Below, piece after piece: positions 30,759-40,420 of a DNA stretch of 60,425 nt. Positions within the stretch are counted from its first letter, which is position 1. Each line of letters starts with the position of its first letter. Source of the stretch: Rheinheimera baltica DSM 14885 (GTDB lineage Bacteria; Pseudomonadota; Gammaproteobacteria; Enterobacterales; Alteromonadaceae). A program made the position numbers and the translations under genes. Location: the NCBI RefSeq assembly GCF_000425345.1, contig NZ_AUDG01000022.1, positions 1 through 60,425 of the forward strand, in the 5' to 3' direction. The notes under the pieces were generated by a model. It worked only from the letters and a program-made list of their open reading frames with translations, did not search any database and was not told the DNA's origin.

Positions 30759-31199
30759 TTAACAGCAGGCTTTGATTTTTTCTGCCATCGCGGTTAATCC
30801 GCTGCCGCGTGATTGACTTAGATACGGTTTTAAATTGAGTTGGTCAAACTTGTGGTTTAAATCAAATTTAGCCAGTTCAGCACTGCTCATCCCATTAACC
30901 AGGCAGAGCATTATCGCCATCAAGCCTTTAACAATGCGCGCTTCACTATCCAAAACAAAATAATGCTTGTCGTCTGTTTTGTTATGGTAGTGCAACAACC
31001 AGGCCCGGCTTTCACAACCTTTAACTAATAATTCTGGTTGTTTCATCTTCTCTGGCACAGGCGGGAGTTTTTTGCCCAGTTGCATTAACACTCTGTATTT
31101 GCTCTGCCAGTCTTTTGCCTGGGTTATCTTAGACAGATCCTGCTCATTAATCTGTACTAAAGCGGAGCGAGTTTCTGCTAATAATTGTTCTAATTTCAT
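30759..31199 (-). CDS. csdE: Cysteine desulfurase sulfur acceptor CsdE (SufE family)
   Basis: Takes the persulfide sulfur from CsdA. 146 residues from the ATG at 31199, which overlaps the csdA stop; a longer frame upstream lies inside csdA and is rejected. Key blocks are KQPELLVKGCESRAWLLHY, where the Cys is the sulfur-accepting residue, and DSEARIVKGLMAIML. The C-terminus is LSQSRGSGLTAMAEKIKACC. Partner genes csdA (upstream) and tcdA (convergent) support the assignment over SufE. Confidence 0.9.
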   Translation of the reverse strand: MKLEQLLAETRSALVQINEQDLSKITQAKDWQSKYRVLMQLGKKLPPVPEKMKQPELLVKGCESRAWLLHYHNKTDDKHYFVLDSEARIVKGLMAIMLCLVNGMSSAELAKFDLNHKFDQLNLKPYLSQSRGSGLTAMAEKIKACC

Positions 31200-32413
31200 G
31201 CAGTTAATATCTCCACAGCCTGCTCCAATGCAAGCAAACACCGGTTTACATCGTCCAGTGAATTGTATGCGGCAAAAGAGCACCTAACTGCACCAGGCCG
31301 CGCTAAATAACTAAATAATGGCATAGCACAATGTTGGCCTGAACGCACTGCAATGTTTTGCTGATTTAATAATTCAGCCACATCTGCAGGGTGCTCATTA
31401 CTCACATTTAATGCCACTATGCCTGCATTATGCACAGGCAAAGATAAAATATCTATGCCTTTTATTACAGACAACCCATTATAGAATTCTTTTAATAACA
31501 GTAATTTATGCTGAATTAGTTGTTCAGTGTTATAGAGTTGTAACCAATCAATGGCTGCAGCCAGGCCCAAAGCCCCAGCAATATTGGGCGTACCGGCTTC
31601 TAATTTAAAGGGTAGTTTATTAAACGTAGTGTTAACAAAGCTTACCTGTTCAATCATCTCACCGCCGGCAAAAATAGGCGTTAGTTTTTCTAGCCAATCC
31701 TTTTTGCCATACAGTATACCGATACCGGTCGGGCCGTAGAGTTTATGACCAGAAAAAACATAAAAATCACAGTCTAGTTGCTGCATATCGGGTTGTTTGT
31801 AAACAACACCTTGCGCACCGTCGACAACGGTAATAGCCCCCGCTTTTTTTGCTAGCGCTAACATGGCGTCTATGGGTTGAATATGCCCTAATACATTAGA
31901 AATATGACTAAAACTCACTACTTTAGGTTTACGTTCAAGCAGTTGTTGATACGCTGTCATATCCAATTGGTTATCGGCTGTAAGCGGCACAACATCAATG
32001 ATGACACCATAACGCTGGCAATGTAGTTGCCACGGTACAATATTGGCGTGATGTTCTAATTGCGTTAGTAAAACGCGATCGCCAGCGCCAAGCACTGTGT
32101 GCATTAAACCGAAAGCAATTTGATTTAATGCAGCTGTAGCACCACTGGTAAAAATAACTTCTTCTGATGATTTTGCATTTATATACCGGCAAACAGTCGT
32201 GCGAGCTTGTTCAAAAAGTCGCGTTGCCTGCTGGCTTAATTGGTGTGCCCCCCGATGTACATTACTATTGTGTTGTTGATAAAACTGGCTAATAGCACTG
32301 ACAACTGCATCGGGTTTATGCATGGTTGCAGCGTTGTCCAGATAGACCCAGCCAGGGTTGTGTTGAAAAAAAGAAAACTGCTGGCGAAACTGCTGTACAT
32401 CAAAAACAGGCAT
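31196..32413 (-). CDS. csdA: Cysteine desulfurase CsdA
   Basis: A PLP enzyme (class V aminotransferase fold, group II desulfurase) releasing sulfur from cysteine. 405 residues. The N-terminus has VYLDNAATMHKP, the PLP lysine is in VFSGHKLYGPTGIG, and the active-site Cys362 is in VRSGQHCAMPLF; group II proteins have this short loop. It is immediately followed by csdE with a 4-nt overlap. Confidence 0.93.
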   Translation of the reverse strand: MPVFDVQQFRQQFSFFQHNPGWVYLDNAATMHKPDAVVSAISQFYQQHNSNVHRGAHQLSQQATRLFEQARTTVCRYINAKSSEEVIFTSGATAALNQIAFGLMHTVLGAGDRVLLTQLEHHANIVPWQLHCQRYGVIIDVVPLTADNQLDMTAYQQLLERKPKVVSFSHISNVLGHIQPIDAMLALAKKAGAITVVDGAQGVVYKQPDMQQLDCDFYVFSGHKLYGPTGIGILYGKKDWLEKLTPIFAGGEMIEQVSFVNTTFNKLPFKLEAGTPNIAGALGLAAAIDWLQLYNTEQLIQHKLLLLKEFYNGLSVIKGIDILSLPVHNAGIVALNVSNEHPADVAELLNQQNIAVRSGQHCAMPLFSYLARPGAVRCSFAAYNSLDDVNRCLLALEQAVEILTA

Positions 32414-32497
32414 AGGGGCAGGGATCCGCGAACTAAGATGGAGCGATTTTGCCTGTTTTCTTTAACAGGAGCAAACCAGCAGGTTAAATTAGGCAAG

Positions 32498-32522
32498 AAA
32501 AAAGCGACCTAAGCCGCTTTTT
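32498..32522 (-). terminator. Terminator downstream of gltA
   Basis: AAAAAGCG (32499-32506) pairs with CGCTTTTT (32515-32522) around an 8-nt loop. Read on the minus strand it is a short GC stem ending in a T run just after the gltA stop. Confidence 0.7.
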
Positions 32523-32535
32523 GTGTAAGAGAAAA

Positions 32536-33819
32536 TTACCGCTTATTCAACGGGGGAAAATCTCGTGCGGTGTATCCGGTGTAAAGCTGACGCGGTCGAC
32601 CAATTTTATGGCCTTTTTCACCTAGCATTTCATCCCAGTGAGAAATCCAGCCAACAGTGCGAGACATGGCGAAAATCACGGTGAACATGCTTGTTGGAAT
32701 ACCAATGGCTTTCAAAATGATGCCAGAGTAGAAATCAACGTTCGGGTACAATTTCTTCTCGATGAAGTACGGGTCTTCCAGTGCGATACGTTCCAATTCC
32801 ATTGCCACATCTAACAACGGGTCTTTAACGTTGAGTTCTTGCAACACTTCATGGCAGGTTTCACGCATAACTTTGGCGCGTGGGTCAAAGTTTTTGTAAA
32901 CGCGGTGGCCAAATCCCATCAGACGGAATGAGTCATTCTTGTCTTTAGCACGGGCAACAAATTCTGGAATACGATCAACCGATCCAATTTGCTGTAACAT
33001 TTTCAAACAGGCTTCATTAGCGCCACCGTGGGCAGGGCCCCACAGGGATGCAACACCGGCCGCAATACAGGCGTAAGGGTTAGCGCCTGATGAGCCAGCT
33101 AAACGTACTGTTGACGTTGAAGCATTTTGTTCATGGTCAGCATGTAACATAAAGATACGGTCCATAGCTTTGGCCAGTATCGGGCTTACGGTGTAATCTT
33201 CCGCTGGAACAGAAAACATCATATGCAGGAAGTTTTCTGAATAGCTTAATTCGTTGCGCGGATAGACAAACGGTTGACCTACGGTGTACTTGTAAGCCAT
33301 AGCAGATAACGTTGGCATCTTTGCGATTAAGCGATGCGCGCTACGTTTACGCTGTGCCGGGTCATTAATGTCTAAATCAGAATGGTAAAATGACGACATT
33401 GCACCTACAACACCACATAACATCGCCATAGGGTGAGCATCTACGCGGAAGCCCTGAAAAAAGGCCGCGATTTTCTCATGCACCATGGTGTGGCGAGTAA
33501 TGGTGTGTTTAAAGTGATTGTATTTTTCTGCGCTGGGGAGTTCACCTTCTAATAACAGGTAGCACAGCTCCAGGTAGTCGGAATGATCAGCCAGCTGCTC
33601 TATAGGATAACCGCGATGTAATAACACGCCATTGTCGCCATCGATATAGGTGATTTTAGATTCACAAGAACCGGTAGACATAAAACCCGGATCGAAGGTG
33701 AAGTAACCATGCTGACCCAAGGCGCGAACATCAATTACGTCAGTGCCGGTGCTGCCAGAATAGATTGGCAACTCGAACGATTTCCCATCGATCTGCACGA
33801 CGGCCTTTTTATCTGCCAT
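32536..33819 (-). CDS. gltA: Citrate synthase GltA
   Basis: Condenses oxaloacetate and acetyl-CoA at entry to the TCA cycle. 427 residues, the length of the hexameric NADH-sensitive proteobacterial type. Motifs are [40 protein letters not shown] with the catalytic His, [15 protein letters not shown], and [18 protein letters not shown] with the second His and catalytic region. It is divergent from sdhCDAB, the usual TCA arrangement, and has AGGAG before the ATG. Confidence 0.97.
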   Translation of the reverse strand: MADKKAVVQIDGKSFELPIYSGSTGTDVIDVRALGQHGYFTFDPGFMSTGSCESKITYIDGDNGVLLHRGYPIEQLADHSDYLELCYLLLEGELPSAEKYNHFKHTITRHTMVHEKIAAFFQGFRVDAHPMAMLCGVVGAMSSFYHSDLDINDPAQRKRSAHRLIAKMPTLSAMAYKYTVGQPFVYPRNELSYSENFLHMMFSVPAEDYTVSPILAKAMDRIFMLHADHEQNASTSTVRLAGSSGANPYACIAAGVASLWGPAHGGANEACLKMLQQIGSVDRIPEFVARAKDKNDSFRLMGFGHRVYKNFDPRAKVMRETCHEVLQELNVKDPLLDVAMELERIALEDPYFIEKKLYPNVDFYSGIILKAIGIPTSMFTVIFAMSRTVGWISHWDEMLGEKGHKIGRPRQLYTGYTARDFPPLNKR

Positions 33820-33875
33820 TGGATTTCTCCTGTTGTTGTAGTATCGGGTTAAAGGAATTTAGCAAATTGGTCGCC

Positions 33876-33906
33876 ATTCTACCTGCAAACGACCCCTGAA
33901 AGTCAA
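33876..33906 (-). promoter_or_regulatory. Candidate gltA promoter
   Basis: On the minus strand TTGACT (plus 33901-33906) and TAGAAT (plus 33876-33881) each match consensus at five of six positions, but are 19 bp apart, longer than the ideal 17. They lie 57-87 bp upstream of the gltA start. Confidence 0.4.
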
Positions 33907-34221
33907 TTTTAATGCGTTTTTGCTCAATAAGTATTCGACTCTAGTATTATTGCTCTAAGGTGTAAAATGTGTAATGTTCCAAATACGGATTTTTTCGAGT
34001 AAAACTAAACAAAAATTGTAATAACGACTTACGAAATATATACTATTGCGGTTTTTAAACAGTTCACTCAGCAAGCACTTTTTGCTTTTTTTTGCTGATA
34101 TGTCAGCACTGATCCAGTTTGGGCAATAAAGTGTATAGGGTTTGGGTGTTGACTGTTTATACAGCAATGACAACGACAATGACAACAAGAGCTCGATTAT
34201 GGGCATCGATGGGCAAGCACT
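33907..34221. promoter_or_regulatory. gltA-sdhC divergent regulatory region with repeat-bearing sdhC leader
   Basis: An AT-rich gene-free stretch. It must hold the sdhC promoter, but I see no convincing -35/-10 pair on the plus strand. Around 34066-34107 it has TCAGCA and TGCTGA inverted arms around T-rich DNA. CAATGACAAC is repeated at 34165-34174 and 34177-34186, shortly before the sdhC start. These could be regulator or RNA-binding sites. Confidence 0.4.
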
Positions 34222-34599
34222 GTGAAAAAACAAAGACCAGTAAATCTAGACCTCTCTACCATATCGTTTCCGGCACCTGCCATAGCGTCAATTCTGCACC
34301 GTGTTACCGGCGTAGCATTGTTCTTTGCTCTGGTATTCGTTATCTGGGCTTGGGCGTACTCGCTTCAAGATCAGCAGAGCTTTGACTATGTTAAAGCACT
34401 AATGACGTCTCACCTGGCTAAATTTATTGCTTGGGGCACTATCACTGTTCTTATCTATCACCTGGTGGGCGGTATACGCCATCTTGTTATGGATATGGGG
34501 CACTGGGAAGAGCTTAAATCAGGTAATTTAAGCGCGAAAATTACGATTGCGGTGTGGATCGTATTAGCAGTACTAGCAGGAGTATGGTTATGGTTCTGA
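34222..34599 (+). CDS. sdhC: Succinate dehydrogenase cytochrome b556 subunit SdhC
   Basis: A membrane anchor of complex II that binds haem b and quinone. 125 residues starting at GTG (34222) with KKQRPVNLDLSTISFPAPAI; the motif SILHRVTGVALFF carries the conserved Ser, Arg and quinone-site residues. YHLVGGIRHLVMDMGHWEE carries the haem-ligand His. Three TMs. It begins the sdhCDAB operon and overlaps sdhD by 10 nt. Confidence 0.95.
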   Translation: MKKQRPVNLDLSTISFPAPAIASILHRVTGVALFFALVFVIWAWAYSLQDQQSFDYVKALMTSHLAKFIAWGTITVLIYHLVGGIRHLVMDMGHWEELKSGNLSAKITIAVWIVLAVLAGVWLWF

Positions 34600-34937
34600 A
34601 TCAGGCAAGCCTGAAACGCGATGGCGTCCAGGATTATGTATCGTTGCGGGCAACAGCAATTGTGCTGGCGCTGTATAGCGTTTTTATTCTGGGTTTCTTT
34701 ATTTGCACCCCGGAAATCACCTTTGACGTATGGCACGGTTTATTCGCCAACGTACTGGTAAAGGTGTTTACCTTATTAGCGTTAGTGTCTATTGCTGTAC
34801 ATACCCGTATTGGCTTGTGGCAGGTCATCACTGACTATGTTAAGTCAGCTGCGATGCGTGCAGTATTACAATTTTTCCTTTATGCCCTGGCTTTCGCATA
34901 TGTTGCGGTTGGCCTGTTTGTTCTGTGGGGTGCCTAA
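34590..34937 (+). CDS. sdhD: Succinate dehydrogenase membrane anchor SdhD
   Basis: The second membrane anchor of complex II. From the ATG at 34590 (AGGAG 7 nt upstream, inside sdhC) it has 115 residues and opens VLNQASLKRDGVQDYVSLRA like E. coli SdhD. Another ATG two codons upstream sits too close to the AGGAG. Three TMs; SIAVHTRIGLWQVITDYVK contains the haem-ligand His. The stop TAA is directly followed by the GTG of sdhA. Confidence 0.93.
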   Translation: MVLNQASLKRDGVQDYVSLRATAIVLALYSVFILGFFICTPEITFDVWHGLFANVLVKVFTLLALVSIAVHTRIGLWQVITDYVKSAAMRAVLQFFLYALAFAYVAVGLFVLWGA

Positions 34938-36710
34938 GTGACTATTCCAGTAAGAGAATTTGACGCCATTGTAATTGGCGCCGGCGGTGCGGGCATGCGT
35001 GCAGCACTGCAAATTACCGAATCAGGTTTAACCTGCGCATTATTATCTAAAGTGTTTCCTACCCGTTCTCATACGGTGTCTGCTCAAGGCGGTATTACCG
35101 TTGCATTGGGCAATAGCCATGAAGATAACTGGGAATGGCACATGTTTGATACTGTTAAAGGCTCCGATTATATCGGTGACCAGGACGCTATTGAATACAT
35201 GTGTAAAACTGGCCCTGAAGCAATAACTGAATTAGAAAACATGGGCTTGCCATTTTCACGTTTAGAAAATGGCCGCGTGTATCAGCGTCCATTTGGTGGT
35301 CAGTCAAAGAATTTTGGTGGCGAGCAAGCGGCGCGTACTGCAGCAGCAGCTGACCGTACAGGCCATGCCTTATTGCATTTGCTGTATCAACAAAACGTAA
35401 AAAACAGAACTCAGGTGTTTTCTGAGTGGTATGCACTGGATTTGGTTAAAAACCAAGACGGTGCCGTTGTGGGTTGTACCGCTATTGATATTGAAACTGG
35501 CGAAATTGTTTACTTTAAAGCCAAGGCTACTGTACTAGCCACCGGTGGTGCTGGTCGTATTTATGCTTCTACTACCAATGCTCACATCAATACTGGTGAC
35601 GGTGTAGGTATGGCTTTGCGTGCTGGCGTACCGTTGCAAGATATGGAAATGTGGCAATTCCACCCAACCGGTATTGCCGGTGCTGGAACGCTGGTGACAG
35701 AAGGTTGTCGCGGTGAAGGCGGTTACTTGCTAAACAAAGATGGCGAGCGTTTCATGGAACGTTATGCGCCAAATGCGAAAGATTTAGCCGGCCGTGACGT
35801 AGTAGCACGTTCAATGATGACTGAAATTCGTGAAGGTCGCGGATGTGATGGCCCATGGGGTCCACACATTAAGCTTAAACTTGATCACTTAGGCGCAGAA
35901 GTACTTGAGAGCCGTCTGCCAGGTATTTGTGAATTATCTCGTACTTTTGCTCACGTTGACCCGGTTAAAGAACCCATTCCGGTTATACCAACCTGTCACT
36001 ATATGATGGGCGGTATTCCTACTAATGTGCATGGTCAAGTCATATCGCCTAAGGCGGATGGTTCTGAGCCAATTGTCGCTGGTTTATTCGCTTGTGGTGA
36101 AATTGCCTGTGTATCTGTACATGGTGCGAACCGTTTAGGTGGTAACTCACTACTTGATTTAGTGGTATTTGGACGCGCTACCGGCCTGCATTTAGGTGAA
36201 GCTTTAGCGGCTACTGCAGAGGCACGTGCTGCAAGCCAGTCAGATATTGATGCGGCATTAGCCCGTACCAAGCGTTGGGAAGATTCCAAACCTGGTCAGG
36301 GTGAAGACCCGGTGCAAATTAAGAAAGACTTACAGCAATGTATGCAACTTAACTTCTCGGTATTTCGTGAAGGTAAAGCCATGGCTGAAGGTTTAGAGCA
36401 ACTCAAAGAAATCCGTGAACGTTTGAAATTTGCCCGTCTGGATGACAAGAGTTCAGATTTCAATACCGCGCGTATTGAATGTCTGGAGCTTGATAACCTG
36501 ATGGAAACCGCTTTTTCTACGGCCGTGGCTGCGAATTTCCGTACAGAAAGCCGTGGTGCACATGCTCGTTTTGATTTCCCGGACCGTGATGACGCCAACT
36601 GGTTATGCCACAGCGTTTATTCGCCAGATACTGAGTCGATGATTAAGCGTAAAGTTAACATGGAACCTAAGTTCCGTGATGCTTTCCCGCCTAAAGCACG
36701 TAATTACTAA
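34938..36710 (+). CDS. sdhA: Succinate dehydrogenase flavoprotein subunit SdhA
   Basis: Oxidises succinate to fumarate with covalently bound FAD. 590 residues starting at GTG immediately after the sdhD stop. The dinucleotide motif is [13 protein letters not shown] and the FAD-attachment His is His45 in [11 protein letters not shown], the same number as in E. coli. [33 protein letters not shown] and [17 protein letters not shown] are further active-site and FAD-binding blocks. The length is normal. Confidence 0.97.
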   Translation: MTIPVREFDAIVIGAGGAGMRAALQITESGLTCALLSKVFPTRSHTVSAQGGITVALGNSHEDNWEWHMFDTVKGSDYIGDQDAIEYMCKTGPEAITELENMGLPFSRLENGRVYQRPFGGQSKNFGGEQAARTAAAADRTGHALLHLLYQQNVKNRTQVFSEWYALDLVKNQDGAVVGCTAIDIETGEIVYFKAKATVLATGGAGRIYASTTNAHINTGDGVGMALRAGVPLQDMEMWQFHPTGIAGAGTLVTEGCRGEGGYLLNKDGERFMERYAPNAKDLAGRDVVARSMMTEIREGRGCDGPWGPHIKLKLDHLGAEVLESRLPGICELSRTFAHVDPVKEPIPVIPTCHYMMGGIPTNVHGQVISPKADGSEPIVAGLFACGEIACVSVHGANRLGGNSLLDLVVFGRATGLHLGEALAATAEARAASQSDIDAALARTKRWEDSKPGQGEDPVQIKKDLQQCMQLNFSVFREGKAMAEGLEQLKEIRERLKFARLDDKSSDFNTARIECLELDNLMETAFSTAVAANFRTESRGAHARFDFPDRDDANWLCHSVYSPDTESMIKRKVNMEPKFRDAFPPKARNY

Positions 36711-36722
36711 GAGGGCACAGCG

Positions 36723-37442
36723 ATGAAGAAGTTAGTTATCTCCGTATATCGTTACAACCCTGATGTCGACAAAGCGCCGCGCATGCAGGATTACACACTG
36801 GATAACCCGGAGGGCCGGGATATGATGGTGTTAGATGCATTGATTAAGCTTAAAGAGCAAGATCCCTCGTTATCATTCCGTCGCAGCTGCCGCGAAGGCG
36901 TGTGTGGTTCAGATGGTTTGAACATGAACGGTAAAAATGGCTTAGCGTGTATTACGCCTTTGTCTGCTGTAGGTTTGAAGGGAGGCAAAATTGTTGTTCG
37001 CCCTTTACCCGGTTTGCCGGTTGTGCGCGACTTAGTCGTCGACATGAGTCAGTTTTATACTCAGTATGAAAAAGTGAAGCCTTACCTCATCAATGACGGT
37101 AAGTTGCCTCCAGCTGGTGAGTTTCTGCAATCTCCAGAAGAGCGTGCTAAGCTTGATGGATTATACGAGTGTATTTTGTGTGCATGTTGTTCAACGTCTT
37201 GTCCGTCGTTCTGGTGGAACCCGGATAAGTTTATTGGACCAGCTGGTTTGCTTCATGCGTATCGTTTTTTGGCCGACAGCCGTGATACTGCAACAGAACA
37301 ACGTTTAAACGATTTGGATGATGCGTTCAGCGTATTCCGCTGCCATGGCATCATGAACTGCGTTAACGTATGTCCTAAAGGGTTAAACCCAACTAAAGCG
37401 ATTGGTCAGATTAAATCTATGTTGTTGAACCGGGCGCTGTAA
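36723..37442 (+). CDS. sdhB: Succinate dehydrogenase iron-sulfur subunit SdhB
   Basis: Carries electrons from FAD to quinone through three Fe-S clusters. 239 residues. The [2Fe-2S] cysteines are in SCREGVCGSDGLNMNG and GLACIT; the [4Fe-4S] motif is in CILCACCSTSCPS; the [3Fe-4S]/[4Fe-4S] cysteines are in CHGIMNCVNVCPKGLNP. The ATG follows sdhA by 12 nt. A terminator-like hairpin follows the gene. Confidence 0.97.
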   Translation: MKKLVISVYRYNPDVDKAPRMQDYTLDNPEGRDMMVLDALIKLKEQDPSLSFRRSCREGVCGSDGLNMNGKNGLACITPLSAVGLKGGKIVVRPLPGLPVVRDLVVDMSQFYTQYEKVKPYLINDGKLPPAGEFLQSPEERAKLDGLYECILCACCSTSCPSFWWNPDKFIGPAGLLHAYRFLADSRDTATEQRLNDLDDAFSVFRCHGIMNCVNVCPKGLNPTKAIGQIKSMLLNRAL

Positions 37443-37467
37443 TGCGCCCTTTTTTGATATGTGAATG

Positions 37468-37505
37468 AAAAACAGCCTGGTAACCTGCGAACAGGCTGTT
37501 TTTTT
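37468..37505 (+). terminator. Terminator between sdhB and sucA
   Basis: AAAAACAGCCTG and CAGGCTGTTTTTTT form an 11-12 bp stem around a 12-nt loop, ending in a run of T. It separates sdhCDAB from sucAB and could act as a partial terminator or attenuator. Confidence 0.8.
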
Positions 37506-37544
37506 GCTACTTTTTCCAGGTGCGCGGAAATTAAGGGAAACTAA

Positions 37545-40355
37545 ATGCACGAAGGTGTAATGAAGGCGTGGCTCGAGTCTTCTCATCTTGGCGGTGGCAA
37601 CATGGCCTACGTCGATGAGCTGTATGAATCCTACTTAGCTGAACCTACCAGCGTCGGTGACGAATGGCGTGAGTTTTTTGCTAAGTTGCCTAAACTCGAC
37701 GGTGTCGATCTTGAAACCCGTCACTCAGACGTTCGACAACAATTCGCTGAATTAGCCCGGAATAAACACCGCGAAGTGGTGGTGGTTAACTCAGGTACTG
37801 CCTCCGACAATCGTCAAGTTAAAGTGCTGCAGCTGATTAATTCGTACCGCTTTCGCGGCCATCAGCAAGCCAATCTTGATCCACTAGGTTTGTGGAAGCA
37901 ATCACGTGTACGTGATCTTGAATTGTCATATCACGACCTGTCTGAAAGTGATTACGATACCGAGTTCAATGTTGGATCACTTGCCATTGGCAAAGAGACA
38001 ATGAAATTAGGCGAGTTGCACAAGGCATTGGAGAAAACCTATTGTGGTTCTATCGGTGCGGAATATATGCACATTGTCTCTACTGATGAAAAACGCTGGA
38101 TCCAACAGCGCTTAGAGTCGGTTCAGTCAACACCTTCGTATGATAAAACAGCTAAGACCAGTATTCTTAAAGGGTTAGTTGCTGCCGATGGTTTAGAAAA
38201 ATATCTATCTGCTAAATTTCCTGGTGCTAAGCGTTTTGGTTTAGAAGGCGGCGACGCCATGGTACCGATGCTTAAAGCGATGATTCACCGCGCCGGTGAG
38301 CAGGGCGCTAAAGATTGCGTAATTGGTATGGCGCACCGTGGCCGGTTAAATACGCTTGTTAACGTATTGGGTAAAAACCCGTCTAAGTTGTTTGATGAGT
38401 TTGCAGGTAAATATGAAGTAGTTGGCGCCGGTGATGTGAAATATCACATGGGTTTCTCGTCAGATTTTGAAACCTCAGGCGGCAATGTACACTTAGCGCT
38501 TGCGTTTAACCCCTCGCATCTGGAAATTGTTAATCCTGTGGTTATTGGTTCAGTACGCGCGCGTTTAGACCGTCGTGGTTGCACCGACGGCTCGCTGGCA
38601 TTACCTATTACTATTCACGGAGACTCGGCGTTTGCGGGGCAAGGTGTAGTCGCTGAAACCTTCAATATTTCGCAAACCCGTGCCTTTAAGGTTGGCGGTA
38701 CTATTCGCTTGGTTATTAATAATCAAGTGGGTTTTACCACGTCTAATCCAGAAGATACGCGTTCAACTGAATATTGTACTGATATCGCAAAAATGGTTCA
38801 GGCACCAATTTTCCATGTGAATGGTGATGATCCTGAAGCCGTAATATTTGTTGCTCAACTGGCGGTAGATTATCGCAATACTTTTAAGCGGGATGTAGTT
38901 ATTGACCTGGTGTGTTATCGCCGTAACGGTCATAACGAAGCTGACGAGCCAAATGCCACTCAGCCATTGATGTATCAGAAAATTAAAAAACACCCGATAC
39001 CACGTGAAATCTATGCCAAAAAATTGGTAGCAGAAGGCTTATTCACCACTGAACAAATTAGTGAGATGACAGAGCAATATCGTGATGCGCTAGATAAAGG
39101 TGACTGCGTTGTTGAAGAGTGGCGACCAATGACAGAAACGTCTGTAGATTGGACACCGTTTTTGGGCCACGATTGGGACGCAACCTATGACGCTAGCGTG
39201 ACAGTAGAAAAGTTGGTTGATTTAGGCAAAAAAGCGACCCATATTCCTGAGTCACATACGCTACAACGTCAGGTTGGCCGTGTTTACGAAGACCGCGCTT
39301 TAATGTTGGCGGGTGAGAAGAAAATTGACTGGGGCTTTGCTGAAATTCTGGCGTATGCCTCAACGGTTGCTGAAGGGAGCCGTATTCGTATTGTAGGGCA
39401 GGATTCGGGTCGTGGTACCTTTTTCCACCGTCATGCTGTACTGCACAATCAGACCGACGGTAACACCTACACGCCGCTGGAACACATCAACGATGAGCAG
39501 GGACCATTTCAGGTTTATGATTCGGCGTTGTCAGAAGAGGCGGTTTTGGCGTTTGAATATGGCTATGCCACAGCAGAGCCTCGCGCGATGGTTATTTGGG
39601 AAGGCCAGTTTGGTGATTTTGCCAACGGCGCCCAAGTGGTCATTGACCAATTCTTAAGTTCTGGTGAACAGAAATGGGGCCGTTTATGTGGTTTAACTTT
39701 GCTTTTACCGCATGGTTATGAGGGGCAAGGTCCTGAACACTCTTCAGCAAGATTAGAACGTTTCTTGCAGTTATGTGCTGATCACAATATGCAAGTTTGT
39801 GTACCAACGACACCAGCGCAGGTGTTTAATATGTTACGCCGCCAGATGGTTCGCCCAATGCGTCGGCCACTTATAGTTATGTCGCCTAAGTCGTTGTTAC
39901 GTCATCCTTTGGCAACGTCAACGTTGGAAGAACTTGCTGCTGGCAAGTTCCATAATGTGATTGGTGAGATCGATGAAATCAAACCCACTGACGTTAAGCG
40001 TGTGGTGTTTTGTAGCGGCAAAGTATACTACGAGTTACTGGAAGAGCGTCGTAAGCGTGAGCAAAGCGATGTAGCTATTGTACGTGTTGAACAGTTGTAT
40101 CCGTTTCCGCACGAAGAAATGGCAGAAGTACTAAGCCAGTATCAGCATGTTACCGATTTTGTCTGGTGTCAGGAAGAACCTCAAAATCAGGGTGCATGGT
40201 ACTGCAGTCAGCACCATTTCCGTGCTGCAATTCCAAAAGCGGGTAGTCTGACGTATGCAGGACGTGATGCTTCATCATCACCTGCAGTAGGTTACCTGTC
40301 TGTACACAACAAGCAGCAGCAGGCGCTGATTAACGACGCACTGACTATTAAATAA
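37545..40355 (+). CDS. sucA: 2-oxoglutarate dehydrogenase E1 component SucA
   Basis: The thiamine-diphosphate decarboxylase of the 2-oxoglutarate dehydrogenase complex. 936 residues, normal length. The N-terminal MKAWLESSHLGGGNMAYVDE helps assemble the complex. GMAHRGRLNTLVNVLGK, HLALAFNPSHLEIVNPVV and IHGDSAFAGQGVVAE belong to the ThDP-binding half. FHRHAVLHNQ and EGQFGDFANGAQVVIDQF belong to the transketolase-like C-terminal half. AAGGGA precedes the ATG. It is transcribed with sucB, separated by a small hairpin. Confidence 0.97.
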   Translation: MHEGVMKAWLESSHLGGGNMAYVDELYESYLAEPTSVGDEWREFFAKLPKLDGVDLETRHSDVRQQFAELARNKHREVVVVNSGTASDNRQVKVLQLINSYRFRGHQQANLDPLGLWKQSRVRDLELSYHDLSESDYDTEFNVGSLAIGKETMKLGELHKALEKTYCGSIGAEYMHIVSTDEKRWIQQRLESVQSTPSYDKTAKTSILKGLVAADGLEKYLSAKFPGAKRFGLEGGDAMVPMLKAMIHRAGEQGAKDCVIGMAHRGRLNTLVNVLGKNPSKLFDEFAGKYEVVGAGDVKYHMGFSSDFETSGGNVHLALAFNPSHLEIVNPVVIGSVRARLDRRGCTDGSLALPITIHGDSAFAGQGVVAETFNISQTRAFKVGGTIRLVINNQVGFTTSNPEDTRSTEYCTDIAKMVQAPIFHVNGDDPEAVIFVAQLAVDYRNTFKRDVVIDLVCYRRNGHNEADEPNATQPLMYQKIKKHPIPREIYAKKLVAEGLFTTEQISEMTEQYRDALDKGDCVVEEWRPMTETSVDWTPFLGHDWDATYDASVTVEKLVDLGKKATHIPESHTLQRQVGRVYEDRALMLAGEKKIDWGFAEILAYASTVAEGSRIRIVGQDSGRGTFFHRHAVLHNQTDGNTYTPLEHINDEQGPFQVYDSALSEEAVLAFEYGYATAEPRAMVIWEGQFGDFANGAQVVIDQFLSSGEQKWGRLCGLTLLLPHGYEGQGPEHSSARLERFLQLCADHNMQVCVPTTPAQVFNMLRRQMVRPMRRPLIVMSPKSLLRHPLATSTLEELAAGKFHNVIGEIDEIKPTDVKRVVFCSGKVYYELLEERRKREQSDVAIVRVEQLYPFPHEEMAEVLSQYQHVTDFVWCQEEPQNQGAWYCSQHHFRAAIPKAGSLTYAGRDASSSPAVGYLSVHNKQQQALINDALTIK

Positions 40356-40363
40356 GATATTAT

Positions 40364-40384
40364 CCGGCTCTTTAATAGAGCCGG
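40364..40384 (+). other. Intercistronic hairpin between sucA and sucB
   Basis: CCGGCTCT and AGAGCCGG form a perfect 8-bp stem with a 5-nt loop. There is no T tract, so it is more likely an mRNA-stabilising or processing hairpin than a terminator. Confidence 0.6.
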
Positions 40385-40420
40385 TTACCAAAATTAGACC
40401 AACCGGTAAAAGGTGAAAAA

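Noticed and set aside
33907..34221. Small RNA gene in the gltA-sdhC gap
   Set aside because: T-rich hairpin is weak (4-bp stem) and no promoter is visible, so not called.
34119..34385. 88-codon frame overlapping the sdhC start
   Set aside because: Out of frame with sdhC, whose N-terminus matches the family; no homology seen.
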